From Pseudomonas sp. CHM02 (lineage in GTDB: Bacteria; Pseudomonadota; Gammaproteobacteria; Pseudomonadales; Pseudomonadaceae): DNA of 64,000 nt. Of this stretch, positions 1-10,186 are shown one piece after another (positions within the stretch are counted from its first letter, which is position 1; each line of letters starts with the position of its first letter). The notes under the pieces were generated by a model that was given only the letters and a program-made list of their open reading frames with translations, searched no databases and was not told the DNA's origin. A program made the translations under genes and the position numbers. The DNA is taken from positions 62,001-126,000 of the forward strand of contig NZ_JFCA01000013.1 of assembly GCF_000612585.1 (NCBI RefSeq), read 5' to 3'.

Positions 1-1391
1 TGGCTGAGATCGACCAGCTCAAGCGCGATTACCAGGACTCTGCCGTGATGATGGATCGCCTGTTCGCCAACACCACTGCCAGCGCCGAGGAAACCCGCCT
101 GCTGGGCGAAATCAAGGCCATCGAGACCCAGGCCCTGGCCTCCACCGAACGGGTGATCAACCTGCGACGCAGCAATGACATCGCTGGCGCCCAGGACTTG
201 CTGCTGGCCCAGGCTTCGCCCAACTACACCGAGTGGCTCAAACGCGTGAACGCGCTGATCGACTTCGAAGAGGCGCAAATCAAGCAACGCCTGGATACCG
301 TGCAATCGGCCGCCAGCAACTTTGCCGTACTGATGGTGCTGGCCAGCGCCGTCGCGATCATCTTGAGCGTACTGGTGTCACTGCTGATTATCCGCAAGGT
401 CAAGGCCACCCTGGGCGCCGAGCCGGAGGAAGTCGCCGAGGCGATCCGCCGCCTGGCCAATGGCGAGCTGAACCAGCGCATCGAAACCCGCTACCCCGAC
501 AGCGTGATGGGCATCCTGAAAAACGCCCTGGCGCGCCTGAGCGACACCATCAGTGAAGTGCGCTCGGCAGCCCAGGCCCTGCGCCATTCTTCGGTCACCC
601 TGTTGTCGGTGGCCAGCGATAACCGCCAGCAGATCAACCTGCAGACCAGTGAAGCCCAGCATGTGGCAGCCGCGATCACGCAAATGGCCGCCTCGGTCAG
701 CGAGGTCTCGGGCTATGCCTCTGCCGCATCCAAGGCGACTATCCTGGCTGACGCCGAAGTGGACAGCGGCCACCGCCTGGTGGGCGAAGTGACCGTGGCC
801 ATCGAGGAACTGGCGACGATCCTCGACCAGGCCACCAGCCGGGTCAACCAGGTGTCCAGCGACAGTGAAAACATCGAAACCGTGATCGAAGTGATCAACG
901 CCATCGCCGCCCAGACCAACCTGCTGGCGCTGAACGCCGCGATTGAGGCCGCGCGTGCCGGTGAACATGGCCGCGGATTTGCGGTGGTAGCCGATGAAGT
1001 CCGCTCCCTGGCGACGCGCACCCAGGAGTCCACCCAGGAAATCCGCGACATGATCGGCAAGCTGCAAAGCGGCACCCAGGACGCCGCCGACATCATGCAG
1101 CGCAGCCGCAGCCTGGCCCAGGTCACCGTGACGCAGACCCGCGACTCCCAGTTGGCGCTGGGCAAGATCAGCCAGGAAGTCGGCGCGATCAATGCCATGA
1201 ATGCGCAGATCGCCAGTGCTTCGGTGCAGCAAAGCGCGGCCGCCGAAGAGGTGGCGCAGAACGTCACGCGCATCCACAGCTCCACCGTGCAATCGGCGGC
1301 CGGCTCCGAGCAGGTGGAAAACTCCAATCACGAACTGGCGGAGCTGGCGGATCGCTTGAGCACCAAGGTAGCGTTCTTCAACGTGGCCTAG
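1..1391 (+). CDS. Methyl-accepting chemotaxis protein, 5' truncated by the window edge
   Basis: The reading frame is open from base 3, so the gene starts before the window; an internal ATG at 45 is not the start. The visible part holds the end of a helical periplasmic sensor, a membrane segment (bases about 320-390), a HAMP linker and a full cytoplasmic signalling domain. The signalling hairpin tip reads [20 protein letters not shown], followed by [15 protein letters not shown], the classic CheA/CheW-binding core. It should relay a ligand signal to the flagellar motor. The ligand cannot be told because most of the sensor lies outside. The last four bases overlap the convergent GntR gene. Confidence 0.95.
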   Translation, partial: AEIDQLKRDYQDSAVMMDRLFANTTASAEETRLLGEIKAIETQALASTERVINLRRSNDIAGAQDLLLAQASPNYTEWLKRVNALIDFEEAQIKQRLDTVQSAASNFAVLMVLASAVAIILSVLVSLLIIRKVKATLGAEPEEVAEAIRRLANGELNQRIETRYPDSVMGILKNALARLSDTISEVRSAAQALRHSSVTLLSVASDNRQQINLQTSEAQHVAAAITQMAASVSEVSGYASAASKATILADAEVDSGHRLVGEVTVAIEELATILDQATSRVNQVSSDSENIETVIEVINAIAAQTNLLALNAAIEAARAGEHGRGFAVVADEVRSLATRTQESTQEIRDMIGKLQSGTQDAADIMQRSRSLAQVTVTQTRDSQLALGKISQEVGAINAMNAQIASASVQQSAAAEEVAQNVTRIHSSTVQSAAGSEQVENSNHELAELADRLSTKVAFFNVA

Positions 1392-2128
1392 CGTTTGTCG
1401 CGCTTCATCTGCATGGTCAGGGTGAAACGGTCTGCGGGGTAGACCGTTTCCGACACCGCAATCACCGCGCCGCTCTCGTCGCGGTACTGACGGATGATAT
1501 TCAACCCCAGCGTACCGCCCTGCGCCTTGAGGCTGGCGGCCAATTCGGCCGATAGCTGCACCGGCCGCACCTGCTGGTCCACCACATCGATATGCCGCGA
1601 GAACGCCTTGCCGATCAGCGCGGCGATCAGTTCGTCCGGGTGCTTGCGCGCTTCGGGAATCACCTCGGCAAAAGTCTGCTCGGCATACACGTCGGTCCAG
1701 CACAACGGCGCGTTGCCGGCGCTGGCATCGACCTTGATGCTCGACACACAGAAGTAATGCCCGCCCGGCTCCAGCCCCAGGCGCCGGGCCAGGGCGATGT
1801 CGGCGACGAACTCGCGCACCGCCTGGATATCGCGGATATGGGTTTCGGCCACCTGTACCAGGTCGGCCACCGACGCCATCGCCTGGGAATACCCGCCTTG
1901 CGGTGAAGCGGCTTCGACCCGCGTGCCCACACGCTTGCGCCGCGAGACCATGCCCTGCCCCTGCAATTGGTCGATGGCCGCGCGCACGGTGTGCCGGCTC
2001 ACCGCATACAGCGAGCAGAGTTCAAATTCAGTTGGCAACAACGACCCTACTGGGTAATGGCCGCTGCCAATCTGATCGATCAAGTCCTTGGCAACCGCCG
2101 CATAACGCCTCTGGCTCACGCTTTCCAT
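1388..2128 (-). CDS. GntR/HutC-family transcriptional regulator with UTRA ligand domain
   Basis: 246 residues, the usual size for the HutC subfamily. Residues about 8-75 form a GntR winged helix-turn-helix ([25 protein letters not shown]), and the C-terminal 150 residues resemble the UTRA small-molecule domain. The gene is divergent from the lyase-transporter-fumarase cluster at 2233 and is its likely repressor, with a substrate or intermediate of that pathway as inducer. The ATG at 2128 is the first in frame upstream of the HTH. The 3' end overlaps the chemoreceptor gene by four bases. Family is clear; the ligand is unknown. Confidence 0.9.
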   Translation of the reverse strand: MESVSQRRYAAVAKDLIDQIGSGHYPVGSLLPTEFELCSLYAVSRHTVRAAIDQLQGQGMVSRRKRVGTRVEAASPQGGYSQAMASVADLVQVAETHIRDIQAVREFVADIALARRLGLEPGGHYFCVSSIKVDASAGNAPLCWTDVYAEQTFAEVIPEARKHPDELIAALIGKAFSRHIDVVDQQVRPVQLSAELAASLKAQGGTLGLNIIRQYRDESGAVIAVSETVYPADRFTLTMQMKRDKR

Positions 2129-2147
2129 TTTTACCCTCGTTGTCGAG

Positions 2148-2190
2148 TTGACAGTGTATCAGCACAGGCGTAATCATAATGTACGTACAT
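2148..2190 (+). promoter_or_regulatory. Putative promoter and GntR operator upstream of the lyase operon
   Basis: TTGACA at 2148-2153 is followed after 17 bases by TAATCA, a plausible sigma-70 promoter for the plus-strand operon. Just downstream, 2179-2190 is the perfect 12-base palindrome ATGTACGTACAT, with a related TATGTATGG at about 2197-2205. GntR-family repressors bind short palindromes of this kind, and a site near the transcription start fits repression. The assignment to the adjacent GntR protein is inference. Confidence 0.5.
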
Positions 2191-2232
2191 ATTAAATATG
2201 TATGGTTTAAAAATAACAATTAGGACTTTCCC

Positions 2233-3588
2233 ATGTCGAGTACCGTTTTTGATTCCGCCCTGTTCCGCGACATGTTCGGCACCGCCGAAATGCGCGGCGT
2301 GTTCTCCGATAAAGCCCTGATCGAACGCTACATTGAAGTGGAAGTGGCCCTGGCCCGCGCCGAAGCGCGTTGCGGTGTGATCCCGGCCGACGCCGCCGAG
2401 CAGATCGCCGCGCTGTCACAGTACGAGGCGCTCGACCTGGCGCTGATGCAGCACGAGACCGAAATCGTCGGCTACCCGATCCTGCCGCTGGTGGAGCAAC
2501 TGTCGAACATCTGCGGCGAAGCCGGCCGTTATGTGCATTGGGGCGCGACCACCCAGGACATCATGGACACCGCCGTGGTCCTGCAGGTGCGCGCCGCACT
2601 GGCCATCGTCGAGCGGGATATCCAGACCGTGCGCGGCCTGCTCGCCGGGCTGGCCGAGCGCTATCGCGACACGCCCATGGCCGGTCGCACGCACTTGCAG
2701 CACGCGCTGCCGATCACCTTCGGCTACAAGTGCGCGGTATGGCTGAGCATGTTCGACCGCCACGCCGAGCGCCTGGTGGAACTGCGCCCACGCGTCGAAA
2801 TCGGCCAGTTCGCCGGGGCCGCCGGCACCCTCGCCTCCCTCGGTGACAAAGGCCTGCAAGTGCAGGAAGCGTTGATGGCCGAACTCGGCCTGGGCGTACC
2901 GCAAGCCACCTGGCATGTGGCCCGCGATGGGCTGGCCGAGACCCTGAACTTCCTCGGGTTGGTCACCGGGTCCCTGGGCAAGATCGCCCTCGACATCATG
3001 ATGATGATGACCAGCGAGCTGGGCGAAGTGTACGAGCCCTTCGTCAAGGGCCGTGGCGCCAGCAGCACTATGCCGCAAAAGCGCAACCCGATTTCCTGCG
3101 AACTGATGTACGCCGCCGCCAAGGGCGTGCGCCAACACGCCGGGCTGATGCTCGACGCGATGATCCAGGACTTCGAACGCTCCACCGGGCCATGGCAGGC
3201 GGAGTGGATCGCCATCCCCGAAGCCTTTGCCCTCAGCGCTGCGTCCCTGGGCCAGGCGACCTTCATGCTCGCCGGCCTGGAAGTGCGCCCCGAACGCATG
3301 CGCAAGAACCTCGACATGACCCAGGGCCTGATCGTCGCCGAAGCCGTGATGATGGGCCTCGCCCCGGCCCTCGGCCGCCAGGTGGCCCATGACGTGGTGT
3401 ACGCCGCCTGCCGCATGGCCAATGACCAGGGCACCAGCCTGCTCGACGCCCTGCTTGCCCAAGGTGAAGCCATTGCGCAACTGGACCTGGCCGAACTGCA
3501 ACGCCTGACCGACCCGGCCAACTACCTGGGGCTGGCGCCGCAGATGGTGGATATCGCGCTGGCGCGCCAGGGCGCGGTCCCCCGCTGA
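2233..3588 (+). CDS. Fumarase/aspartase-superfamily lyase (PcaB / adenylosuccinate lyase-like)
   Basis: 451 residues, matching 3-carboxy-cis,cis-muconate cycloisomerase in length and layout. Superfamily landmarks are YVHWGATTQD (residues 100-109), GRTHLQHALP (151-160) and the signature loop SSTMPQKRNP (277-286) carrying the catalytic serine. The TTQD and THLQH forms differ from textbook PcaB, and no other protocatechuate gene (pcaC, pcaD, pcaIJ) is nearby. The enzyme probably eliminates or cyclises a different dicarboxylate-containing substrate, perhaps releasing fumarate. It opens a cluster with a dicarboxylate carrier and a fumarase-like enzyme under a divergent GntR regulator. Superfamily is certain; substrate is not. 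Confidence 0.85.
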   Translation: MSSTVFDSALFRDMFGTAEMRGVFSDKALIERYIEVEVALARAEARCGVIPADAAEQIAALSQYEALDLALMQHETEIVGYPILPLVEQLSNICGEAGRYVHWGATTQDIMDTAVVLQVRAALAIVERDIQTVRGLLAGLAERYRDTPMAGRTHLQHALPITFGYKCAVWLSMFDRHAERLVELRPRVEIGQFAGAAGTLASLGDKGLQVQEALMAELGLGVPQATWHVARDGLAETLNFLGLVTGSLGKIALDIMMMMTSELGEVYEPFVKGRGASSTMPQKRNPISCELMYAAAKGVRQHAGLMLDAMIQDFERSTGPWQAEWIAIPEAFALSAASLGQATFMLAGLEVRPERMRKNLDMTQGLIVAEAVMMGLAPALGRQVAHDVVYAACRMANDQGTSLLDALLAQGEAIAQLDLAELQRLTDPANYLGLAPQMVDIALARQGAVPR

Positions 3589-3612
3589 CCTTTCTGGCAC
3601 CGCTGGTTTTTG

Positions 3613-3656
3613 TAGTGAGCGGGCTTGCCCCGCGCGAGGCAAGCTCGCTCACCACA
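3613..3656. repeat. REP-type hairpin (GCGGGCTTGCC class)
   Basis: An inverted repeat pairs GAGCGGGCTTGCC with GGCAAGCTCGCTC around a short GC-rich loop. It lies between the lyase and dicarboxylate carrier genes and may act as an mRNA-stabilising or attenuating hairpin within the operon. It is the same class as the pair at 12571-12678. Confidence 0.75.
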
Positions 3657-3715
3657 AAGCCACGTTCCAGACAGATCATCCAAACACAGCCAATAACAAC
3701 AATGAGATCACAGAC

Positions 3716-5020
3716 ATGTCATCCACCCCCGCAAAAAAACCGCTCTACAAGGACCTGACCTTCCAGGTTGTCGCCGCCATGTTCCTCGGGATTGCCTTCG
3801 GCTTTCTCGCCCCTGAGCTGGCCGCCAGTTTCAAGGTCCTCGGCGATATCTTCCTCAAGCTGATCAAGACCGCCGTCGCGCCGCTGGTGTTTTTCACCGT
3901 GGTCCACGGCATCGCCTCGGCCGGTGATATCAAGCGCGTCGGCAAGGTCGGCCTGCGTGCATTGATCTACTTCGAGGTGGTCTCCACCATCGCCCTGGCC
4001 ATCGGCCTGTTGTGGGGCAACCTGCTGCAGATCGGTTCCGGCATGCACGACGCCCACCCGAGCAGCGCCGCCGCGGCAGCCGCGAGTGCCGCCGTGGCCA
4101 AGGGGCATGCACCCGCGTCGACCCTGGACTTTATCTACGGCATCTTCCCGGACAACTTCGTCGGTGCCTTCGCCGGCGGCCAGTTGCTGCAAGTGCTGGT
4201 GATCTCGGTGCTGTTCGGCTTCGCCCTGCTGGCGTTGAAGCCCGAGCGCCGCGAAGTGATCGAAGACGGCCTGAACCGCATCTCCGAGTGCTTCTTCGAG
4301 TTCATCAACCTGATCATGAAGTTCGCCCCCCTGGGTGCCTTCGGTTCGGTGGCTTACGCCGTGGGCAGCAATGGCACGGCGGTATTGATGTCCCTGGCCA
4401 ACCTGGTGTTGATGTTCTACGTCGGCATCGCATTCTTCATCTTTGTGGTGCTGGGCGCCGTGTGCCGGTTGAGCGGCTTCAGCCTGTGGCGCTTCCTCAC
4501 CTACATCAAGGATGAAATCTTCATCGTGCTCGGCACTGCTTCTTCGGAAAGCGCCCTGCCGCGCCTGCTGCAAAAACTCGAGAAGTTCGGCTGTTCCAAG
4601 CAGAGCGTCGGCCTGGTACTGCCCACCGGCTATGCGTTCAACCTCGACGGCACTTCGATCTACATGTCGCTGTGCGTGTTGTTTATCGCCAATGCCTACG
4701 GGGTACCGCTGAGCTGGGAACAGCAACTGGGCATCATCGCGATCATGCTGGTGACCTCCAAAGGCGCGGCAGCGGTGTCGGGTGGCAGTTTCGTGGTGTT
4801 CGCCGCGACGGTCACCGCCATCGGCGTACTGCCAGCAGAAGGCCTGGCGCTGCTGTTTGGCGTGTACCGCTTCATGTCGATGGCCATTGCCACCTGCAAC
4901 ACCATCGGCAACAGCGTGGCAACGGTGGTGGTGTCGAAATGGTCCGGCGAGTTCTCCCAGCAGACCGCCCAGGATGAATATCAACGCGTGCTCGGCCGTG
5001 CCGCCGGCGCTGCGCTTTAA
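3716..5020 (+). CDS. DctA-type C4-dicarboxylate:cation symporter
   Basis: 434 residues with the glutamate/dicarboxylate symporter fold (eight membrane helices and two re-entrant hairpins). Visible landmarks are the first hairpin serine motif GTASSESALP, the helix-7 ion-binding motif NLDGTSIYMS, and the second hairpin region ending with TCNTIGNSVATVVV. It imports C4-dicarboxylates or similar acids with protons or sodium. An Ala-rich insert lies near residues 110-130. Its place between two fumarase-superfamily enzymes suggests it brings in their substrate or recovers fumarate or malate. It may be a dedicated paralogue rather than the housekeeping DctA, so no symbol is given. Confidence 0.92.
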   Translation: MSSTPAKKPLYKDLTFQVVAAMFLGIAFGFLAPELAASFKVLGDIFLKLIKTAVAPLVFFTVVHGIASAGDIKRVGKVGLRALIYFEVVSTIALAIGLLWGNLLQIGSGMHDAHPSSAAAAAASAAVAKGHAPASTLDFIYGIFPDNFVGAFAGGQLLQVLVISVLFGFALLALKPERREVIEDGLNRISECFFEFINLIMKFAPLGAFGSVAYAVGSNGTAVLMSLANLVLMFYVGIAFFIFVVLGAVCRLSGFSLWRFLTYIKDEIFIVLGTASSESALPRLLQKLEKFGCSKQSVGLVLPTGYAFNLDGTSIYMSLCVLFIANAYGVPLSWEQQLGIIAIMLVTSKGAAAVSGGSFVVFAATVTAIGVLPAEGLALLFGVYRFMSMAIATCNTIGNSVATVVVSKWSGEFSQQTAQDEYQRVLGRAAGAAL

Positions 5021-5032
5021 CGGGGCCTCTTG

Positions 5033-6433
<1,401 letters not shown>

Positions 6434-6434
6434 T

Positions 6435-6489
6435 CACTGGCAAGCGGCTCGCCAGTGTCCTGAACCGATGGGCCAGCGCCGGGTTCAGG
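6435..6489. terminator. Probable bidirectional terminator: two hairpins
   Basis: CACTGGC (6435-6441) pairs with GCCAGTG (6451-6457), and CCTGAACC (6459-6466) pairs with GGTTCAGG (6482-6489). They sit between the convergent ends of the fumarase-like gene and the repeat-protein gene, the second hairpin running into the latter's stop. There is no strong T-run, so the terminator role is inferred from position. Confidence 0.45.
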
Positions 6490-7381
6490 AACTGGCGGAC
6501 ACCGACGCCGTCACTCGGTTGGACACGCGATCAGTGGTGCCGCGCCCGATAATGCCGTCGGGCTTGTCACTGTCGTGGTCGGAGTCCAGTTCGCGATTGA
6601 GCTTCGGTCGGCTGAGGATTTCCCTGGCCAGCACCGTCATGCGGTCGTCCACCGGGTTGCCCGTCAGCGGTCGCCCTGCGACTTCACGAAGCGATGCCTG
6701 GGTGATGGTTGGACCGCCATCCGTGTTGGGTTTGAAGTAATCAAAATTATTGCCCAGTTCCATCGCCAGATCTGCGTCGGTGGTGTGTTTGAAGTGTTGA
6801 GTGAGCTCGGCACCCTGTGGGTGCATGCCGCCCCCGTACGATGACGCGTACATACCATCGATGACCGGTTGCTCGGGTACATGCCTGTCGAATACCTGGG
6901 GACGATGGGCTGCCCAGCTCTCGCCGTAGCCATTGTCTATACGATGACGCTGCATGGCACCGTCATACCTGCGCGGCCCATCCTGCATGATCGACGCTTC
7001 CTGCAACTCAAAGTGTTCGGCCACGTTATGTGCATCCCCCAGGCTGATCAGCCCATCTTCACAGCCGCCGTGGTTGATTGCATCGAGCAAGTGATTCATT
7101 TCCGGACGGCCGAGCACTTCCCTGGCCAGCAGGGTCATCCGGTCGTGAAGCGGGTCACCGATCAGCGGCCGGTTGCCCGCGTGCTGAAGCACGGCCTGCG
7201 TGACGAAGCCGGACGGTCCCTGGAAGTAACTGAAGCCCTCGACAAAGTCCCGCGCGACCACCGAATTGGGCGCCGGGCGATAGTCGCCAAATGAGGGTTT
7301 CATCGCGGGCTGACAACCAAACCCCGGGTTACTGCCCAACGGGTAAAAAGACGTAGATTGACCGTAGTGATTACTTATCAT
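6485..7381 (-). CDS. Hrp-box-preceded protein with two internal repeats; candidate type III secreted protein
   Basis: 298 residues, not confidently assigned to a named family. Residues 45-115 and 210-281 are a diverged duplication sharing the pattern F.YF, then GRPL.G.P..DRMT(L/V)LAREIL.RP.(L/M)N, then a DG.I end. The repeat reminds me of those in HrpF/NolX/HrpK-type translocators and small Hop proteins; that is recollection, not a search. The first 12 residues contain no Asp or Glu and the first 40 are rich in Ser, Asn, Pro and Gly, as in type III signals. It has no signal peptide or membrane helix. A perfect hrp box lies about 70 bases upstream, and GAGG precedes the ATG. No other hrp/hrc gene is in the window. 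Confidence 0.6.
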   Translation of the reverse strand: MISNHYGQSTSFYPLGSNPGFGCQPAMKPSFGDYRPAPNSVVARDFVEGFSYFQGPSGFVTQAVLQHAGNRPLIGDPLHDRMTLLAREVLGRPEMNHLLDAINHGGCEDGLISLGDAHNVAEHFELQEASIMQDGPRRYDGAMQRHRIDNGYGESWAAHRPQVFDRHVPEQPVIDGMYASSYGGGMHPQGAELTQHFKHTTDADLAMELGNNFDYFKPNTDGGPTITQASLREVAGRPLTGNPVDDRMTVLAREILSRPKLNRELDSDHDSDKPDGIIGRGTTDRVSNRVTASVSASS

Positions 7382-7449
7382 CGCAATACCTCAGATGGTT
7401 GATGCATAGAAAGTGACCAACGCCCGAGCCGGCATTTGATCAGCGCTCA

Positions 7450-7478
7450 TCTGTGGCAATAGGTAAGACGACGGTTCC
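7450..7478 (-). promoter_or_regulatory. hrp box (HrpL/RspL sigma-factor promoter)
   Basis: On the minus strand the sequence reads GGAACC, exactly 16 bases, then CCACAGA. This meets the HrpL consensus GGAACC-N15/16-CCACNNA with no mismatch. It faces the repeat protein at 7381 and lies 68 bases before its ATG, a normal distance. The combination with a candidate secreted protein makes chance occurrence unlikely, though promoter activity is inferred. Confidence 0.75.
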
Positions 7479-7557
7479 ATCAAGCGCAGTCCGCAATAGC
7501 ACTGACGGGCAGGAAAACTTACCCGCATACACCTCCAGGAGATAAGACCCGAATCGC

Positions 7558-8247
7558 TCAGACCGACAGGTACCGACTGATCGTCGCCTCATCCACCCGA
7601 TCCCGGGTTTCTTCGATCACGAAGCGGCCCTTCTCGATCACCAGGAAGCGATCGGCGATTTCCAGGGTGAATGACAGCACCTGCTCCGACACCACAATGG
7701 TCAGGTCGCGCAGGTTGCGAATCTCCTTCAGCGTGCGCGCAATGTCCTTGATGATCGACGGCTGGATGCCCTCCGTCGGTTCATCCAGCAACAGCACCTT
7801 GGGGTTGGTCGCCAGCGCCCGGGCAATCGCCAGTTGCTGTTGCTGGCCGCCAGACAGGTTGCCGCCCTTGCGCGATTGCATGTCGTAGAGCACCGGGAAC
7901 AGCGCGTACAAATCTTCCGGCACCTTGCCACGCGCCGACGCCGGCAGGCCGGTCTGGATGTTTTCGAGTACCGTCATGCTCGGGAAAATCATGCGACCCT
8001 GGGGCACATAGGCGATACCACGCGCCACCCGCTCATGGGTTTCCAGCGCGGACACATCGTGGCCATCCACACTCACCTGGCCTTTCCACTGCGGGAGGAT
8101 GCCCATCAGGCTCTTGAACAAGGTGGTCTTGCCCATGCCATTGCGGCCCATTACCGCGACAATCTCGCGCTTGGCCACGTTCAGGTCCAGGTCGTGGAGG
8201 ATCTGGCTCTGCCCGTAGCCGCAGGACAACTGGTCGATCTTGAACAT
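7558..8247 (-). CDS. urtE: Urea ABC transporter ATP-binding protein UrtE
   Basis: 229 residues, a LivF-type ATPase: Walker A GRNGMGKTT (residues about 34-42), signature LSGGQQQQLAIARAL, Walker B VLLLDEPTEGI. It energises uptake through the UrtBC channel at the inner membrane. It is last in urtABCDE and starts 10 bases after urtD. The assignment to UrtE rather than a branched-chain amino acid ATPase rests on the clear UrtA at the head of the operon and the characteristic UrtD. Confidence 0.95.
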   Translation of the reverse strand: MFKIDQLSCGYGQSQILHDLDLNVAKREIVAVMGRNGMGKTTLFKSLMGILPQWKGQVSVDGHDVSALETHERVARGIAYVPQGRMIFPSMTVLENIQTGLPASARGKVPEDLYALFPVLYDMQSRKGGNLSGGQQQQLAIARALATNPKVLLLDEPTEGIQPSIIKDIARTLKEIRNLRDLTIVVSEQVLSFTLEIADRFLVIEKGRFVIEETRDRVDEATISRYLSV

Positions 8248-8257
8248 GCGCGGCTCC

Positions 8258-9016
8258 TCAGTGGCCCAAATACACTTCGATGACTTTCGGGTTGCTTTGC
8301 ACCGACTCCATGCTGCCCTCGGCCAGCACCTTGCCCTGGTGCAGCACCGTGACCTTGTGGGCGATGCTTTTGACGAACTCCATGTCGTGCTCGATCACCA
8401 GCACCGAACGGCCCTGGCTGATGCGGTTGAGCAGCTCGGCGGTCTGCGCGCGCTCGTTGACGCTCATGCCGGCCACCGGTTCATCCAGCATCAATAACTC
8501 GGGGTCCTGCATCAGCAGCATGCCAATCTCCAGCCACTGCTTTTGCCCGTGGGACAGCAGGTCGGCCTGTTGTTGCAGCAGGTCGCCGAGGAAGATCTCC
8601 CGCGCCACTTCCTCCACCCGTGCGATCACTTGGGCGTTGCGCTTGAAGAACAGCGCGCCCCACACCTTGCGCCCGGCCGGATAGGACATCTCCAGGTTCT
8701 CGAACACCGTGAGGTTTTCGTAGATCGACGGGTTCTGGAACTTGCGGCCCACGCCGGCACGCACGATGTTGTACTCGCGCATCTTGGTCAGTTCCTGGCC
8801 GTCGAACTGGATGCTGCCGCTGGTGGCGCGGGTCTTGCCGCAGATCAGGTCGAGCACTGTGGTCTTGCCGGCGCCGTTGGGGCCGATCACCACGCGCACT
8901 TCATTGCGGTCGATATACAGGTTGAGGTTGTCGACCGCCTTGAAGCCGTCGAACGACACGGTGAGGCCTTCGATGGCCAGCACCGGTTTTTTCATTTCAA
9001 AGCCGACGGCGGTCAT
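8258..9016 (-). CDS. urtD: Urea ABC transporter ATP-binding protein UrtD
   Basis: 252 residues from the ATG at 9016, chosen because it overlaps the urtC stop as ATGA; the longer open frame upstream lies inside urtC. It is a LivG-type ATPase with Walker A GPNGAGKTT, the UrtD-typical region VGRKFQNPSIYENLTVFENLE, the modified signature LSHGQKQWLEIGMLL in place of LSGGQ, and Walker B LLMLDEPVAGM. It pairs with UrtE as the nucleotide-binding heterodimer of the urea importer. Confidence 0.96.
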   Translation of the reverse strand: MTAVGFEMKKPVLAIEGLTVSFDGFKAVDNLNLYIDRNEVRVVIGPNGAGKTTVLDLICGKTRATSGSIQFDGQELTKMREYNIVRAGVGRKFQNPSIYENLTVFENLEMSYPAGRKVWGALFFKRNAQVIARVEEVAREIFLGDLLQQQADLLSHGQKQWLEIGMLLMQDPELLMLDEPVAGMSVNERAQTAELLNRISQGRSVLVIEHDMEFVKSIAHKVTVLHQGKVLAEGSMESVQSNPKVIEVYLGH

Positions 9017-10176
9017 GGCTGGGTCTCCAGAATCTTGCTGTTGGCCTTGGGTTTGACCGGCGGGTTCACCGGGGTCGCCGCCACGGGTGTGCGTCGCAGC
9101 ACCCTGGCCAGCGCCTGGCGCCCATGGCTGTCCCACAAACCAGCCAGGCCGTTGGGGAAGTACATCACCACCGCAATGAACAGCCCGCCCATCAGGTACA
9201 ACCACAACTCGGGGAAGGACTCGGAAAAGTAGGTCTTGCCGTAGTTCACCAGCAGCGCGCCATACACCGCGCCGAGCAGCGACATGCGCCCGCCCACGGC
9301 GGCAAAGATCACCATCTCGATCGACGGCACGATGCCCACGAACGACGGCGACATAAAGCCCACCTGCAAGGCAAACATCGCCCCGCCAATCGCCGAGAAT
9401 GCGGCGGCCACGCAGAACACGAAGATCTTGAAGCTGGCCACGTCATACCCGGAAAAGCGCACGCGTTCTTCCTTGTCGCGCATGGCCATCAGCAGCCGGC
9501 CGAGCTTGGACGCGAGGATGAAACGGCCAATGAAAATGCAGCCGAACAGCAAGCCGGCGTTGATGAAGTACAGGATCAGCTTCGCGCTGTCGGTGCGCAG
9601 GTCCCAGCCAAGCAGGGTCTTGAGGTCGGTGATGCCGTTGACGCCACCGGTCAAGCCTTGCTGGCCAACGATCAGTACCGTGAGGATCAGCGCAATCGCC
9701 TGGGTGACGATGGAGAAATACACATCGCCCACGCGCCGCTTGAACAGCGCCATGCCGATGATGAACGCCAGCAGCACCGGCACCGCGATCACCGCCACCA
9801 ACGTGAAGCTGAAGCTGTGGAACGGCTGCCACAACCACGGCAGTTCGGTGATCTGGTTCCAGTCCATGAAGTCCGGAATGCCCGGTGTGGACTGGATCTT
9901 GGTGCTCTCCGGGTCCGAGGCCTCAAGCTTGAGGAACATCGCCATGCAGTAGCCGCCAACCCCGAAGAACACGCCCTGCCCCAGGCTGAGAATGCCGCCA
10001 TAGCCCCAGCACAACACCAGGCCGACCGCGACAAACGCGTAGGTCAGGTATTTGCCGACCATGTTCAGGCGGAACGCATCCAGGGTCAGGGGGAATACCA
10101 CCAGGATCAACAGCGCCAGCAACACGATGCCGATCAGGTTTTGCTGGCCGCCCAGCAGCTTGTCTAAAGCCTTCAT
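9013..10176 (-). CDS. urtC: Urea ABC transporter permease UrtC
   Basis: 387 residues, a LivM-type permease with about ten hydrophobic helices and the conserved stretch CWGYGGILSLGQGVFFGVGGYCMAM split across residues about 57-81. A polar loop around residues 90-115 separates helices, and the C-terminal tail is Pro/Lys-rich. It forms the inner-membrane channel with UrtB. The gene begins 10 bases after urtB and overlaps urtD by four bases, indicating coupled translation. Confidence 0.95.
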   Translation of the reverse strand: MKALDKLLGGQQNLIGIVLLALLILVVFPLTLDAFRLNMVGKYLTYAFVAVGLVLCWGYGGILSLGQGVFFGVGGYCMAMFLKLEASDPESTKIQSTPGIPDFMDWNQITELPWLWQPFHSFSFTLVAVIAVPVLLAFIIGMALFKRRVGDVYFSIVTQAIALILTVLIVGQQGLTGGVNGITDLKTLLGWDLRTDSAKLILYFINAGLLFGCIFIGRFILASKLGRLLMAMRDKEERVRFSGYDVASFKIFVFCVAAAFSAIGGAMFALQVGFMSPSFVGIVPSIEMVIFAAVGGRMSLLGAVYGALLVNYGKTYFSESFPELWLYLMGGLFIAVVMYFPNGLAGLWDSHGRQALARVLRRTPVAATPVNPPVKPKANSKILETQP

Positions 10177-10186
10177 CCGGTCGCCT

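Noticed and set aside
378..1703. Long minus-strand open frame (441 codons) across the chemoreceptor
   Set aside because: It is antisense to a clear chemoreceptor and GntR gene, has low-complexity Gly/Arg/Gln/His composition typical of shadow frames in GC-rich DNA, and matches no family.
2233..3588. Naming the lyase pcaB
   Set aside because: Length and motifs are PcaB-like, but the loop details differ and no protocatechuate pathway gene is nearby.
6485..7478. EF-hand calcium-binding protein as the identity of the repeat protein
   Set aside because: The DG.I ends of the repeats recall EF-hand loops, but the full 12-residue loop with its acidic positions is not present in either copy.
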